NCBI GenBank assembly: GCA_030544215.1
Contig: JARZZO010000003.1
Location: 30,384,379 to 30,448,378 of the forward strand
Length of the DNA stretch: 64,000 nucleotides
Source of the DNA: Zantedeschia hybrid cultivar
Lineage: Eukaryota > Streptophyta > Magnoliopsida > Alismatales > Araceae
Direction: 5' to 3'
The position numbers were made by a program, and so were the translations under genes. Shown in pieces: positions 43,211 through 54,936 of the stretch (position 1 is the first letter of the stretch; each line of letters begins with the position of its first letter). The notes beneath the pieces are model-generated. The model had not been told where the DNA came from, did no database searches, and worked only from the letters and a program-made list of their open reading frames with translations.

Positions 43211-45202
43211 AAAAGTATCAATATCAAAATTAATGTTATTTCAAAACTAATATTATAACCAAATGAGTTTAGCGATGTTCCAACTTTTTGAGTGGTACAC
43301 ATTCATCTCCATACTTAGTTGTCTTTAAGCTAAGGAAAGAGAAAGCTCCTAAGAATTCCTTGTCGCAAGTGTATTATTTACTAAATGTGGCAGGGAACAT
43401 TTGATTTGAAATTCTCAAGCATGTAGATAAATTTAGAAGTAGATGTTTCTTTGATTTCTTTTTACTTTTTTGATATATAATGTTGCTTCCATACCATACT
43501 AAATAGAGAGAAAGAGTAAAAGAGGGGGACAAAACCACATTAAAGGAATGAGGAGAACATAGAAAAAAAAGAACAAAGAGCAAACCACTTCAGGCCATAC
43601 TCAGGCCGAATAGATACATAAATACAGAAAGGAAATGGTACAATGTAAAATCATAGATTTGAGAGAATAGCAAGGGTGAATTATTGGCAGGATGCTCTAA
43701 AAAATAAGAGAAGAAAGGTAGAAGAACCATTGGGATAAGCAAGAAACCATAGGGAGAGGTCATTAAAGAAAAGGAGGAAAGGTAGTTATAAAGGCCACGA
43801 CTTAGCCCGATGAAATCCAATGGACACTGGAAAAAAAAAATTCCCAAATAGAGCAAAAGGACCATCCACCAGGACCAAATAAAATCAGAAAAAGCTCAGA
43901 ATTTTGACCAGATAGAAAAAAAAAGGGGGTTTTAAATAAGAAATCTGAGGAGCGCTTGGACAGGACAGAGAGCCTTTAAACAAGAAACCTCTCTCCCCAT
44001 CCACGTAGGTCCAACACTCTGATATGGCGCCGAGGAGATTGAGATCCTCTACTCCAGTTTTTTTATGCCAATTATACTCCACTTGATCTCATTAGTTCCA
44101 TGTAGAAGTGGGGGCCTAAAAAGAAGGAATCTTTTTATTTTTTAAAAGTCTTAATCAATGCGATTAAGTAGAGAATAAATGATGTAAAAAAAAAAAAATA
44201 GAATAGAAGATCTCAATCCGCAGGGGGGAATGTTGGCATTCCCCTCTGCAAGTCTCTGATTTCCTTTTTTTTCTTTTGCTGCAAATTGAGATAACAGATG
44301 ATAACTACGAAAACATTCATAATGTGGTCAACAGATGCCAGGACATGGACTTTGTTGTACTTATCTTACTTATGTGGAATCCTCACATATTTTTAATGTG
44401 CATTAGAGCCGGCTCTTATATTTGAACTTGTATGTTCAAGATCTTTGAAGAAAATGTCATCTGTTTATGAAGACGTACGCTCAACATTCGTACCGGAGTC
44501 ATTACATTTTTTTCAAGAAAATACACGCAAAAAAAAAAAAACACCTAAATTCTGAAAAGGAGTGCCATGACGGTGGAAAGTCTTTTAAAATATAAATTCT
44601 ACTATCATAAAGACACTGAATAATAACATTTTTTAATGATTCATGTCATTTAACAGCATGCTTAATTGGGTATATAATGTGGGGTGGGGCGGTTATGTAC
44701 ATCTCAGGTGTGCAAGTAATGTATTCCTAAATAACATTTTATGTGTGCAAAATATGTTCTGAACTTGAATGCCCCACTTGTCATTGTCAGCAACAACTTT
44801 ATCAAAGTTTCCTCAGACGTCTTATAATAAGGGGTTCTTTGTATATATACTCCTCAAAAATATCGTAATTGTATGTATATCCTTAATTCTCACATATTAT
44901 CATCAATACTCTTACAATCCTTAAAATGTTCCATTTATGCCTCTCCCGTCAAACTTAGGTTAATTTCAATGAAATATGTCAAAAACATTACACAAATTAT
45001 GACATCGTTGGAGGTATTGGGGGTACAAAATGTAAATTTTTAGTATATTGAAGGGTACATATGTAAAATATTAGTAAATTTAAGAATATTTATGTCAAAC
45101 CATTAGAGTGAGAAATATAAAATGCAACATTTTAAAGATTGCAGAAGTATTGACGATAATATGTGAGAATTTGAGGTACACATGCAAATACGTTATTTTT
45201 GG

Positions 45203-45206
<4 letters not shown>
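43211..45206. other. Non-coding; one strong short hairpin
   Basis: No gene. At 44220-44250 GCAGGGGGGAATG - TTGG - CATTCCCCTCTGC forms a 13-bp stem with one mismatch and a 4-base loop. The rest is AT-rich with A/T homopolymer runs. Confidence 0.45.

Positions 45207-45281
<75 letters not shown>
45207..45281. repeat. (TA)n microsatellite
   Basis: About 37 uninterrupted TA units. The apparent frames across it on both strands (Ile-Tyr repeats) are artefacts. Confidence 0.97.
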
Positions 45282-45286
<5 letters not shown>

Positions 45287-46970
45287 CCTACAACAAATTG
45301 GAAAAATATTTGCTGTGATGCCCCAGAAACATTCCATCTAATTTATCGGATAGCCGTTGCAACTTCAATGTCTTTAAATATATATTACGGTTAGTATTTC
45401 TATCAATTGAGTTAATATACATCAAATTTGACCTTGGATGCATCCTTTACGTGCACTATGTTCGGCATTGCATTCATACGTTAACCCGTACCAAATTCGA
45501 CTCCATCTACATGGTTTTTTCTGCAGATACCACGCTAACATAATTTTTCACATGATAGAGATATTTGCAAAACTTTGTACAAATAATTTTTCACATGATA
45601 CAGATATTTACAAAACTTTGTGCAAAATATATGCTACGGACATATTAATTTGTCACCAAGCAATTCCTTACTTAAAAAGCAAATCCCCTCTTCTGACCAT
45701 AGTTAGTTAGGTATGAAAAAGATATCCATTTTATATACAATTTGATGTAAATTTTAAGTTAGGCTATTAAAATTCAACCAAAGAATAAAAAAGAAATTAA
45801 AAGTATATAATGAAACGCATATAACTTTTTCAACAAAATTTTAAAAATAATAATATAAGCATATTATAAATAGATCTTTATCAAATTACAAGATTATCTT
45901 AAGGAAATGATGAGTTTCTGATTGTGTAATTATCATAACTTAGAGATATAAGCAACTATGGTTTCTATTTTATTCACTAATGTGAAGCAATAAATGAAAA
46001 ATATAAAACATTTTTGTACTACATGTGAATAAAACAACACGGATAAATAAAAGTTACCTTTTTTATCTTTCGTGTATAAGGATTTTATTCAAAGAGTCAT
46101 GTGGAAGCTTATAATATGTATATAATATATAATGTGTCATGTATAGGGTTAATTATATATAACCTTGTTAAAAATAAATTTATAAATTTGTGTATCTTAT
46201 TTGATAAATAACCTTACGGCGTTGCAATACTTGCAAAACTGCTCTTATAGTTAACTTTTGATAAAGATTCCATTTTCAAGTATTGAATTTAATGTACTAC
46301 GTGTATTCGGTTAAAAAATTATATATATTTATTATATTTTTCCATTAATTGAACCATAGACTAATAAGTTAAAGAAAGAATTAATTAGACCCACTATTAG
46401 AAGCTAACATTATTTTTATCCCCTATTAGCTTTTCATTGGTTGTCCAACCCCCATTTTTCTTCACAAACTATTGTTAAACACCTCGGACATTATTTTTCA
46501 CCCTCTTTTGTTACTATTCATACAGGGCTGAGGTTTTAATGGAAGTAAGCTAGTAATGTAATAATGAAAAGGACATAATCATACTAATAACCTAGTGACA
46601 AAATATCGTAATATTAATAGTAACATAGTAATAAAAATTTGACATAATAATATAGTCATATAACAATACAATAATTAGCTGTATTAAAGTAACGAAAAAC
46701 GTAATGCAGTAATAGTATTGTAATAACAAATGATGTGATATTAACGTATTAATGAAGTAGAGGCAAAGCATCAACAAAATAATATGGTAATATAATAGCA
46801 ACATATAATATTAATCTACTATAGTCTTAATAAATTATGAAATCAGTAGTATTATGTTACTTGTTAATATATTGCTACGTTATTAAACATGTAAGATGTT
46901 AGCATAATATAATTATGGGATAAGCAAAAATGAAGGTAAAATTAAAAATTACAGAAAATAAAAAGTAAAA
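45282..46970. other. AT-rich intergenic; TAGTAATA-rich stretch
   Basis: No gene. From 46550 to 46860 the DNA is a degenerate (TAATA)/(GTAATA) repeat. A phrase ATTTTTCACATGATA followed by ATATTTRCAAAACTTTGT occurs twice close together (45543 and 45590). Confidence 0.5.
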
Positions 46971-47341
46971 GAGTAATACTTGTTGCAATGTCCTTGTGTT
47001 GCAATGGGGACATTGTTGTGGGTAAATAAAAAAATGTATTTAGATCAGGGCCATCGGGTCCTATATGCCTTCTATGATCGTACAATCTGATCTCGTATCT
47101 GACAACTTAAAAAATTAAAAAGATTAAAAATTATTTTTGGACTTGGCCCTTTAAGGACCTTTTCTTATTGTTTACTAGGTTAAATTTTTTATTTTTTTAG
47201 AAGTTCTAGACTCTAATTGAAGATTGGGTTGTAGTACTATATAAGGCATGTGTAGTCCCACCTAAACAAATAAATAAATAAAAAAATTGTTTACTCCCTG
47301 CAATACTGAGGGCATTGCAGCATGTATTGCTCAAAGTAAAA
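46962..47341. mobile_element. MITE, GAGTAATAYTTG family (member 3) with 9-bp target duplication
   Basis: The element 46971-47332 (362 bp) starts GAGTAATACTTGTTGCAATG; the complement of its right end is GAGCAATACATGCTGCAATG. It is flanked by a perfect 9-bp direct repeat AAAGTAAAA (46962-46970 and 47333-47341), the size made by Mutator-like transposases. Non-coding interior with short A/T runs. The best-preserved member, which defines the family's ends. Confidence 0.88.
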
Positions 47342-48089
47342 AATAATCTCAGGAAAATAAAAAGAGGCCGAACAGCTAACAAAAAACTGCTGAGGATGGA
47401 AAATGATGCATATATACATACGAAATTAGTACATTTGTGTTTATACTCTCAACTTCTATATAATATATAAAATATTCTCCAAAATCACACAAAAGAATAT
47501 TATACTTGTACCCCTCTGTCAAAACACCATACACTCCATCTAAACAGGTCAGAAACATTTCGTAGATCTTGGTAAAGCCAGGGGCATATATGCAAATTTT
47601 ATTAAATTATAGAATATACATGTAAAAATATCTCGAATCTTTTTCACATATCGGTTAAAAGTCATGGCATTTTGACAGAGGAGTATAACCGCAATGTTTG
47701 GGAACTTCCCAGTAGAATATATAGAAACTGGGAGTATGAGGGCAAATACATCAGTTTTTGAGGTCTATTATACACAAATCGCTAATTAGATAATGAGGTT
47801 CACCGTTTGGATCTTTCCCGGATGGTACTGATTCTCGATTCCGACAACCTGACAATTCCGGGAACCACCGCCTCTTCGGTTGGCACGAGGCAGCCGGACA
47901 CGCGCGAAAACAACGAGACGCACGTGCCTTCCCCACGCCCAGCTTACGTCACTCCCGGCCCGTCTTCCCAACTTGCTTCCACACCCGGCTCCGGCTGGTC
48001 AAACCTCCGCAACGCCGCTCCCTACTAGTCTTCTCCCCATCTCGTCCTCCTCCGCCGCCGGCGGCGCGATCCCGAGGGCGCCGGCGACG
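47342..48089 (+). promoter_or_regulatory. Upstream region and 5' UTR of the TMEM45-like gene
   Basis: AT-rich to about 47800, then GC-rich from about 47880 into the coding region. An in-frame upstream ATG exists at 47880, but its Arg/Thr/Pro-rich leader is not family-like. No clear TATA in the last 300 bases. Confidence 0.4.
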
Positions 48090-49070
48090 ATGTCGGGGCT
48101 CTTCGCCTACTCCGTCGCCGGCCTCGGCCTCCTCCTCACCGGCTTCGCCGAGTCCCTCGCCCCCTTCCTCCCTGCCCCACTCCTCCCCCCCGCCGCCCGC
48201 CTCCTCCCCGCCGCCGCCCTCGCCGCTCTCGCCATCCTCAACTCCCTCTTCTCCGCCGCCGACGCCCTCCGCCCCCCGCCCCGCCGCGACCCCCTCGGCG
48301 TCGCCCTCCAGCTCGCCTCCGCCGCCGCCGCCTCCCTCTTCCTCCTCCACGCCCTCGCCGCCGCCGCCGCTGCCTCCTCCCTCCGCTTCCGTCGCCGCCT
48401 CCCCCTCCCCCCCTCCCTCCTCGACCTTTTCTCCCTCTTCTCCTTTGCCGCTGAGTTCGTTCTCTTCGCCCTCTACCGCAAGGACCCAGCCGGCGTCGAG
48501 AACCGCTACTACGAACTCCTGCTCGTCCCCGTCGCCGCATGCGCCACCGCCTCCGCCCTCTGCGCCGCCCGCCCCCGGGACCCCTCCCCCCGCCTCGCCC
48601 GCGGCCTCGGCCTCGTCCTCCAGGGCACCTGGTTCCTCCAGATGGGGTTCTCCTTCTTCTCCAGCGCCATCGCCCACGGCTGCGCCCTCCATCGTCGCAG
48701 TCGCGGCAACTACACCATCAGGTGCAAGGGCCACCCGGAGTACCACCGCGGCCGGGCCATCGCCACCCTCCAATTCGACTGCCACCTCGCTTTCCTCGTC
48801 GTGGCGAGCCTCGCCGTCTACGCCGCCGTCTTCGCCCGCCGGGATCACGGGCTGCCAGGGGACCGGTACCGGAAATATCAACCCCTGAGCGAGATGCAGA
48901 GGTTGGACCATCTCCCGCAGTCGCACTTCACTCTGGATTCCGACGATGACGACGACGAGGGGCAGGGTGGCGGCGGCAGCGGCGGCGGCGAGAAAGGTGA
49001 GATCACTGCGGAGGGGCAGCCGCTGCGCCTGGTGCCGGTATCGCCGGGCGTCAATGGAAGCGCGCATTGA
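48090..49070 (+). CDS. TMEM45/DUF716-family membrane protein
   Basis: An intact single-exon frame of 326 residues for a multi-spanning membrane protein of the plant DUF716 (TMEM45) family, biochemical role unknown. I start it at ATG 48090 (MSGLFAYSVAGLGLLLTGFA), because family members begin just before the first membrane segment. The in-frame ATG at 47880 would add 70 low-complexity residues. Six or seven hydrophobic segments cover about residues 5-260. The signature GTWFLQMGFSFF, then RRSRGNYTIRCKGHPEYHRG and RAIATLQFDCHLAF is present. The tail is acidic then glycine-rich (SDDDDDEGQGGGGSGGGE). Very high GC, as in the metalloproteinase gene. The opposite-strand frame of 427 residues is a shadow. 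Confidence 0.93.
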   Translation: MSGLFAYSVAGLGLLLTGFAESLAPFLPAPLLPPAARLLPAAALAALAILNSLFSAADALRPPPRRDPLGVALQLASAAAASLFLLHALAAAAAASSLRFRRRLPLPPSLLDLFSLFSFAAEFVLFALYRKDPAGVENRYYELLLVPVAACATASALCAARPRDPSPRLARGLGLVLQGTWFLQMGFSFFSSAIAHGCALHRRSRGNYTIRCKGHPEYHRGRAIATLQFDCHLAFLVVASLAVYAAVFARRDHGLPGDRYRKYQPLSEMQRLDHLPQSHFTLDSDDDDDEGQGGGGSGGGEKGEITAEGQPLRLVPVSPGVNGSAH

Positions 49071-49077
49071 TCCGGCG

Positions 49078-49083
49078 GTAAGT
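49078..49083 (+). promoter_or_regulatory. Possible 5' splice site just after the stop codon
   Basis: CGGCG|GTAAGT lies 8 bases after the TGA of the TMEM45-like gene, a consensus donor. It would start a 3' UTR intron; the acceptor is not determined. Being within 50 nt of the stop it would not trigger nonsense decay. Confidence 0.4.
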
Positions 49084-49248
49084 CGAATGGCTTCATTTTG
49101 CTTGGATTTGACAAGAAAAAAGAGGGAGATGGGAAGAAATTTCAAATTTTTGATTGAGTTGCTGCTCCTGCTGTTGCCACATTGGATGCTTTTCAGTCCA
49201 GTTCTTGTATATCTCAAAATGTTACTAAACATAGTTCAAATGGCAAAG

Positions 49249-50645
49249 ATTAGTCGTCGATCTACTTGTTCTGATGGTGTATTTTCTTCATTTAATGTTT
49301 GGTTCTTGTGTATCCTTTGTAGCCATCAATTTAAAACACAGTTTGGCAAGCTGGATGTTATATTAGTTGATGATGATCATGATTTTGAAGGAAGCTTGTG
49401 TCATCTGGGTAAATGATCCTTGGGCCTGTGTTTTTAATGTATAATTTCCAATGTGAAGTCTTGGAAGGCGAGCATGTTTCTGTCTTTCTTTTTTTCTTGA
49501 CAGTCTGAATGTGTGTGATGGCATTAGATGATGCACACAATCGATTCATATACTCTGAGCTCTCATTTTTTTGGAAGGTGGCAAAAGCCAGTGATCTATA
49601 CTCTGAGCTCTCATTGATATGTCGGTACTGGTTTTATGCCCAACGAGTTCTTAGAGTTGGTTTGTAAGTGCTGGCTCTGGGTGCAATCTAATCCCATCCC
49701 TGGATGCACATACGTCACTAGCAACATGTTTAAAGGTAAAAAACTATGACGTTTACATATGCCCGGTTTAATCCTGTACGGTTAAATTGAACACGCCATC
49801 AACTATTTGAAGTTTTCATTAGGAATGTTCTCTGGCTAATGACATCTGAATAGATGTTGATGGAATGAAGTGTCTGATCTCCTATTTGTCCTTTGTATCT
49901 GTTACGAACTATAGACACCTAAAAGCCATAGGATGGTTGTAAATACAATCATAGACCAAGATTCTTCTTAGGAAGCATTGAAGGATTGGTGAGAATATTA
50001 CCATTGTTTTTAAGCAAGTACTTGAATAATTGGTTGGACCCCCCACGAAACACTGTTCAATGTCAGGGATGTTGCTTATATCAAATTTCTTCTGGTTCGT
50101 TTTGAATGGTGATGAATTCAATACAGGCATCCCAGCAGTCTGAGAATTGTCATTGGCTGTATAAGGATTCGTATTGGAGTTCAGGTCAGTGATAAACCTG
50201 ATTGAAAATGTATAGTAAATGCCACACCCTCTTTTTCTCTTGGGAGATGATGGATTACAGATTCACCTTGATGAAGTCTGATTTTTCTCTTTTGAGACTT
50301 TATGCATTGTTTCGCAATTGGTTTATGTCTTCTACCATGCACCTTGTTAAATTCATTAAGCTCATTTGTATCTTGATAAGGTGGAGCTACACATGCACAT
50401 GCACACATGCATTGATGGTTGTTGAGTGTGTGCATGCATGCACGTGTGAAGTTTGAATGCAGTGAAGTATGTGCGTGCGTGCTTCATGCACATAAGTCTG
50501 TGAATGCATGTGTGTATTAAGTTACAAAGGTTGAATCGGGGAAGAAAGTGGGTTGGTCAATCTTGACCTGATCTAGCAGATCTAGGCTGGCCTTACTTCG
50601 CTAGGATTGGCCCTACTTTTATCCCACAAAAATTCCAAAAAATTA
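49249..50645 (+). repeat. 1.4-kb duplicated segment, copy 1 (no insertion)
   Basis: Aligns with 51767-53620 from ATTAGTCGTCGATCTACTTG through AGCTTGTGTCATCTGGGTAA (about 49391), TAACATGTTTAAAGGTAAAA and GTGGAGCTACACATGCAC to TTTATCCCACAAAAATTCC. Length 1397 bp. It contains a short internal repeat of ATACTCTGAGCTCTCAT (49550, 49600). Non-coding; it may belong to the 3' UTR or intron of the TMEM45-like gene. Confidence 0.85.
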
Positions 50646-51766
50646 AAAAATGATCAATGTATCTAAACTAAGCATGTTCATATCAAGGTTCACTGACTCG
50701 GTGATCCGGATCAGATTGGGTCTAGCCAGATACGAGGCAGATCCGATCCTTCCCGTCTGACTCGCACTAGTCACACGAGTCAGGCAGATTCAGTCTTATT
50801 TCCAATTTTTAATTACAGCATGAAACCTTTTAACTCCCATGGTTTATTAATGACAACAAATTTAGGAGAAATCTACCCTATTAATCAATATAAAAGTGTA
50901 AACCACCTTTTAAATTAGAGAAAAAAAAATCTAATTATTTACCAATTGAAGAAAAAGAGACCAATCACTTATCAAATCCAAATAAAGGTGTACTTAATAA
51001 GATACAAGTCATATCAAGTCGTATTAAGTAGGCTCGAGTCAAAGCACTACAACCTGTAATGGATCGCAACGTATTGTACGAGTCGGTATGAGTCACATAC
51101 AAGTTGGCTCGAGTCAAATGCGACAGTGAATCAAACCATCCTAACGACTCGGACTTGTCTAGATACGAGTCGGCCCGATCTGGTATAATATGGCAAACCA
51201 TGATTCACTTTGAGCATGAAAAATCTCTGCTTTAGGCAATAAAATAATGAAGTTCTCATTGAATATGTATCTCACGTACTGTTGTAGCTTCACAATGTAA
51301 TCCACTTTATAGAATAAGAGAAAGCTAAGTCACAACAAAGGGTGCAAGTCAAGAAAGATTACAATTAGAAAACATAGAAGAAATAAGAGAAAAGAGATAC
51401 AATAATGCTGGACTGAGGGAATAAGGTGAAGCAAAACTCCGCAATCCCGCCTTGTGAAGAATCAGAGAGACAAGATAGCCTCACATGCTTCTCCTTCCAA
51501 TAGACAAGAGGAACTGCTGTCACATCTTGCACTCCAATGTGGAGAGTTAGCGGTGGTGGCAGTTTCCATTATATCTAGGTTGTGAGGTAGCCTGTGGGGT
51601 TACCATCTTCTTACTTTGTCCCTACAAGGCAGCAGCTATAAAACAAGCTGTTGAAGACAGGATCAGTGGCTTTTGGGCCCAGATTGTCTGATTCGACCAA
51701 TCCAACCTCAGAATCATTGAGTGGTGGATCAGGATCAGATTAGACTGGATCAAACCTAATCGGATA
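50646..51766. other. Spacer between the duplicated segments, contains a dispersed repeat
   Basis: Includes the repeat at 50690-51205 and a stretch rich in GGATCAGATTAGACTGGATC-like words near 51725. No gene. Confidence 0.5.
50690..51205. repeat. Dispersed non-autonomous repeat (same family as 6980-7310)
   Basis: Shares the central AGAAATCTACCCTATTAATC ... ATATAAAAGTGTAAA line and the GAGTCGG/GGCTCGAGTCAAA words near the ends. Non-coding. Confidence 0.55.
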
Positions 51767-53620
51767 AAATTAGTCATGGGTCTACTTGTTTTGAATTGTT
51801 GATGGCATATTTTCTTCATTTAATGTTTGGTTCTTGTTTACTTTTTGTAGCATAGATTCTAGACACAGTTTGTGAAGCTACCGTTGTCATTATCTAATGG
51901 TGATTATGACATGGTAGTCAATCTCGTCCCGTCCCGGTCTGTCCTGACTGGGACATCCTGTCCAAGTGAGAAAACGGGACAGGATAGTTTCTCATTTGTT
52001 CTAGTTGTTGTCCCGTTTTGTCTCTGCGTGTCCTAGCCTGGCCTGGTCTTTTCTGGCCTGACCTGGCACATCCTAACCAGAATTTGTATTTTAACCTGAG
52101 ATTTTCCTAACCACTTAAGCTCCTTGTAAACTTATTTTAGGGGTTTCATTTGATGCATTAATTTTGTCTTATTTTCATGTTTATATGTTTAATTTTCATA
52201 TTATTCTTTGTATACATATGTTTAATATTTGTTGGAATATATATGGAAAAAATCCCAGGACGGGACACCGGAATTGTCCGGGACGCTGGGACGTCCCATC
52301 CCAGTAGAAAAATGGGACAGGAACTGGGACGAGATTGACTACTATGGATTATGATTTGGAAAGAAGCTTATGTCATCTGGGTAAATGATCCTTGGGCATG
52401 TGTTTTTAATGTCTAATTTCCCATGTGAAATCTTGTGAGGTGAGCATCTTTTTTTTCTTTTCTTGGAAACAGTATGAATGCACAGGTTGGGATTCGATGA
52501 TGCCCAGAGTCGGCCTGTATACTCCAATCTCTCATCGATATGCCAGTACAGATTTTACATCCAATGAGAGCTCAGAGTTGACTTGTAAGTGCTGGATCTC
52601 AGCGCTACGCAATGCCATGATATTCCCATCCCTGAATTCACATATGTAACTATTAACATGTTTAAAGGTAAAAGCTATGACTTTTAGATGTGCTTTTGAC
52701 CTCATATGGTTAAACAAATATGTCATCAAATATTTAAATATGTCCTTAAAGCTGTAATGTAACAGAGAGGAATCTTCCCTGGCAAATGACCCACATTGGT
52801 GTTACAGTCTTCTTCAGCAACAAATGTTGCTATTTAAGTACTTGCTTTCTCTGTGGTTGAGTCTTCATACTCGCATCTGAATAGATGTCCGCTTAGTAGG
52901 ATGATTTATTATTTTTATTTGCTTCAATAAATGGGTTATGTATTATTAATGAAGTGCCTGATCACCTATTTGCCATTTGTATGCGTCACAAACTAGAGAT
53001 GCCTAAAACCCATAGGATGTGTGTAAATGCACCTACATTCCTTTTAGGAAGCATCGAAGAATTGGTTAAAATATCACCTTTCATTGTTTTTAAGGCAAAG
53101 TCCTTCAAGAATAGACTGTGCTTCCTACTAAACACTGTTCAGAGATCAGGGAAGTTGGCTGATGACTAATTTCTTCTGGATTTTTTTTTAATGATGATGA
53201 GTTCAATATGGATATTGCAGCTGCTTGAGAATTGGCATTAGGCTGTATTAGATTTGTATTGTAGCTGAGGTCAGTGATAACTCTGAGTGAAAACGTATCA
53301 TAAATAGGTCATCCTCTGTTTCATTTGGGAGATGATGGATGATGGATTCACCTCTGATGATAGTCTGATTTTCTCTTTTGGGACTTCTTTTGTAATTAGT
53401 TTACGTCTTCTATCATGTGCTGCACTGAAATCATTAAGCTCATTTGTAGCTAGTAAGGTGGAGCTACACATGCACTCATGCACATGCATTGATGACTCTC
53501 GAGTATATGCATGTCTGCGTGAGTGAAGTTTTAATCCAGTGAGAGATGTGCATGCATGCTTTAAATGTCTGCAAGGATCAGCCCCAGTTTTAGCCCACAA
53601 AAATTCAAAAACAAAAAAAG
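51767..53620 (+). repeat. 1.4-kb duplicated segment, copy 2 (carries a MITE)
   Basis: The counterpart of 49249-50645; 1854 bp including the 437-bp MITE and its 8-bp duplication, so 1409 bp without them, matching copy 1 (1397). Many point differences, so the duplication is not recent. Confidence 0.85.
51902..52354. mobile_element. MITE with 8-bp target duplication and a paralogous empty site
   Basis: The element 51910-52346 (437 bp) has inverted ends CATGGTAGTCAATCTCGTCC and (complement) CATAGTAGTCAATCTCGTCC. It is flanked by GATTATGA on both sides (51902-51909, 52347-52354). Copy 1 of the duplicated segment has one uninterrupted GATCATGA at this point (49376). The interior is rich in GGGACNGGA/TCCCGTCC words. 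An 8-bp duplication fits hAT; the ends are not typical hAT. Confidence 0.88.
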
Positions 53621-54936
53621 AAAATTTGTTAAAGAACAGTCATTTAAAGCATCTTCTCTCTTTGATCTTCCAACCTGATTGAAGAACAGACTTTAAAAGT
53701 ATGTGTCAGGTTGTTATGCATGATCAACAACAGGAAGCTGCTTTCATGGGTCAGTTGATTAGCAGGAGGGGGTCAAACTTGGTGCACAGCTTGCCTTGCC
53801 ACCCCCATGAGAGGGCATTGTTGCAGTCCAGACCCTAAATGGACAGGTTTGTGAGGAATCCTCTTCAGTATCTCGCATGCTAGGCGCATGATCATGCATC
53901 AGTGGTGACAGCAGTGGCATGTTGCTTCTTCCTTTGAGGTTCCATTTCCAATTCCAAATACTGGCTAGAACAACCCCAGCTGCAGGAACAATAATAAGAG
54001 GAGCCCCCTCGATTGTTTTGGCGTCAGGAGGCATCAAGGGAGTGTGGAAACATTCCAGCGTGACTGCACATCATAGCAGTATGGAAGCATCTGGGATTCA
54101 TAGTCAGTGGAATGGATAATTGGTTCGATTTTCAAAAATTTGGATCCTGCCATACTTCTCTTTGGGCTTTTTGGATATAATTCACTTCTCTATCCACTTT
54201 GACATGCCTTTTTGGATTCTTTTCTCCAGAAAACTATATGAGAAAGGAGTTTTCCCCTTCAGTCTATCTTCTTTACCATTTATCGGTGAGAACCTTGGCA
54301 ACTAAGAAGACTGTCCACAACATTCTAGATGCTTGGGATGTTACATTTAAGATTAATTAGAACCTTTCAGTCCCTGGCAACTCATCTGGATTTTCTTGCA
54401 GGTCCTTCAGTGCCTTGCATCTGTGTTTATTTATAGTTTTCAATCCCCAAGATATAGGTGCAACTTCCTGATCTGTTCATTTCAATTTCTGAAGATGTCT
54501 GTCCTTCAAGTTATCAACAAGGTAGTTTTCTACCTACCACTGCCCTGCACACATCTCCCCAACCGGTCTCATGGGACTTTTCACGGATCTTCTCCTATCT
54601 AAAGTTTTCTTGGCATTATCGTGGAGATAGTTGACGCAGGCAGTAAGCCCATCAGAAAATTTTGCTCGCTCAATCTAATAGTCGAAAATCCAATGAAATT
54701 TTTTTTCAAGTTAAGCATTGTTTTATATAGGACTTCCTTTTCTGGTAGATAAAACTTGCTCGCCAAAATCCTTCCAAATGGAGTCTTCACCGCAGCCCAA
54801 CTTTCATAGGTCATATTGGAACCTGAAGCACATATCGGATCGGACGGCGTGGACCTTTTAAGGCCTGTTGCACCTTCTTGGGAGCACTGCAGCGGCATTC
54901 ACCATTTGCATGGTCAGACAGCACATGCATGCCTTT
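53621..54936. other. Non-coding; one 99-codon frame of unknown nature
   Basis: No recognisable gene. A minus-strand frame 54599-54898 (MPLQCSQEGATGLKRSTPSD ... LPASTISTIMPRKL) resembles nothing that I know. It has NMTYESWAAVKTPFGRILAS in the middle and could be a retroelement or gene relic. Confidence 0.35.

Noticed and set aside
45095..45341. Frames encoding Ile-Tyr repeats on both strands
   Set aside because: Produced by the (TA)n microsatellite at 45207-45281.
47949..49232. A 427-codon minus-strand frame and several 100-150-codon frames over the TMEM45-like gene
   Set aside because: Glu/Gly- and Arg-rich composition is the antisense of an Ala/Leu/Pro-rich GC-rich gene. No independent homology.
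54599..54898. A 99-codon minus-strand frame as a real gene
   Set aside because: No motif, membrane segment or recognisable family, and no promoter evidence. Left as a note in the surrounding non-coding entry.
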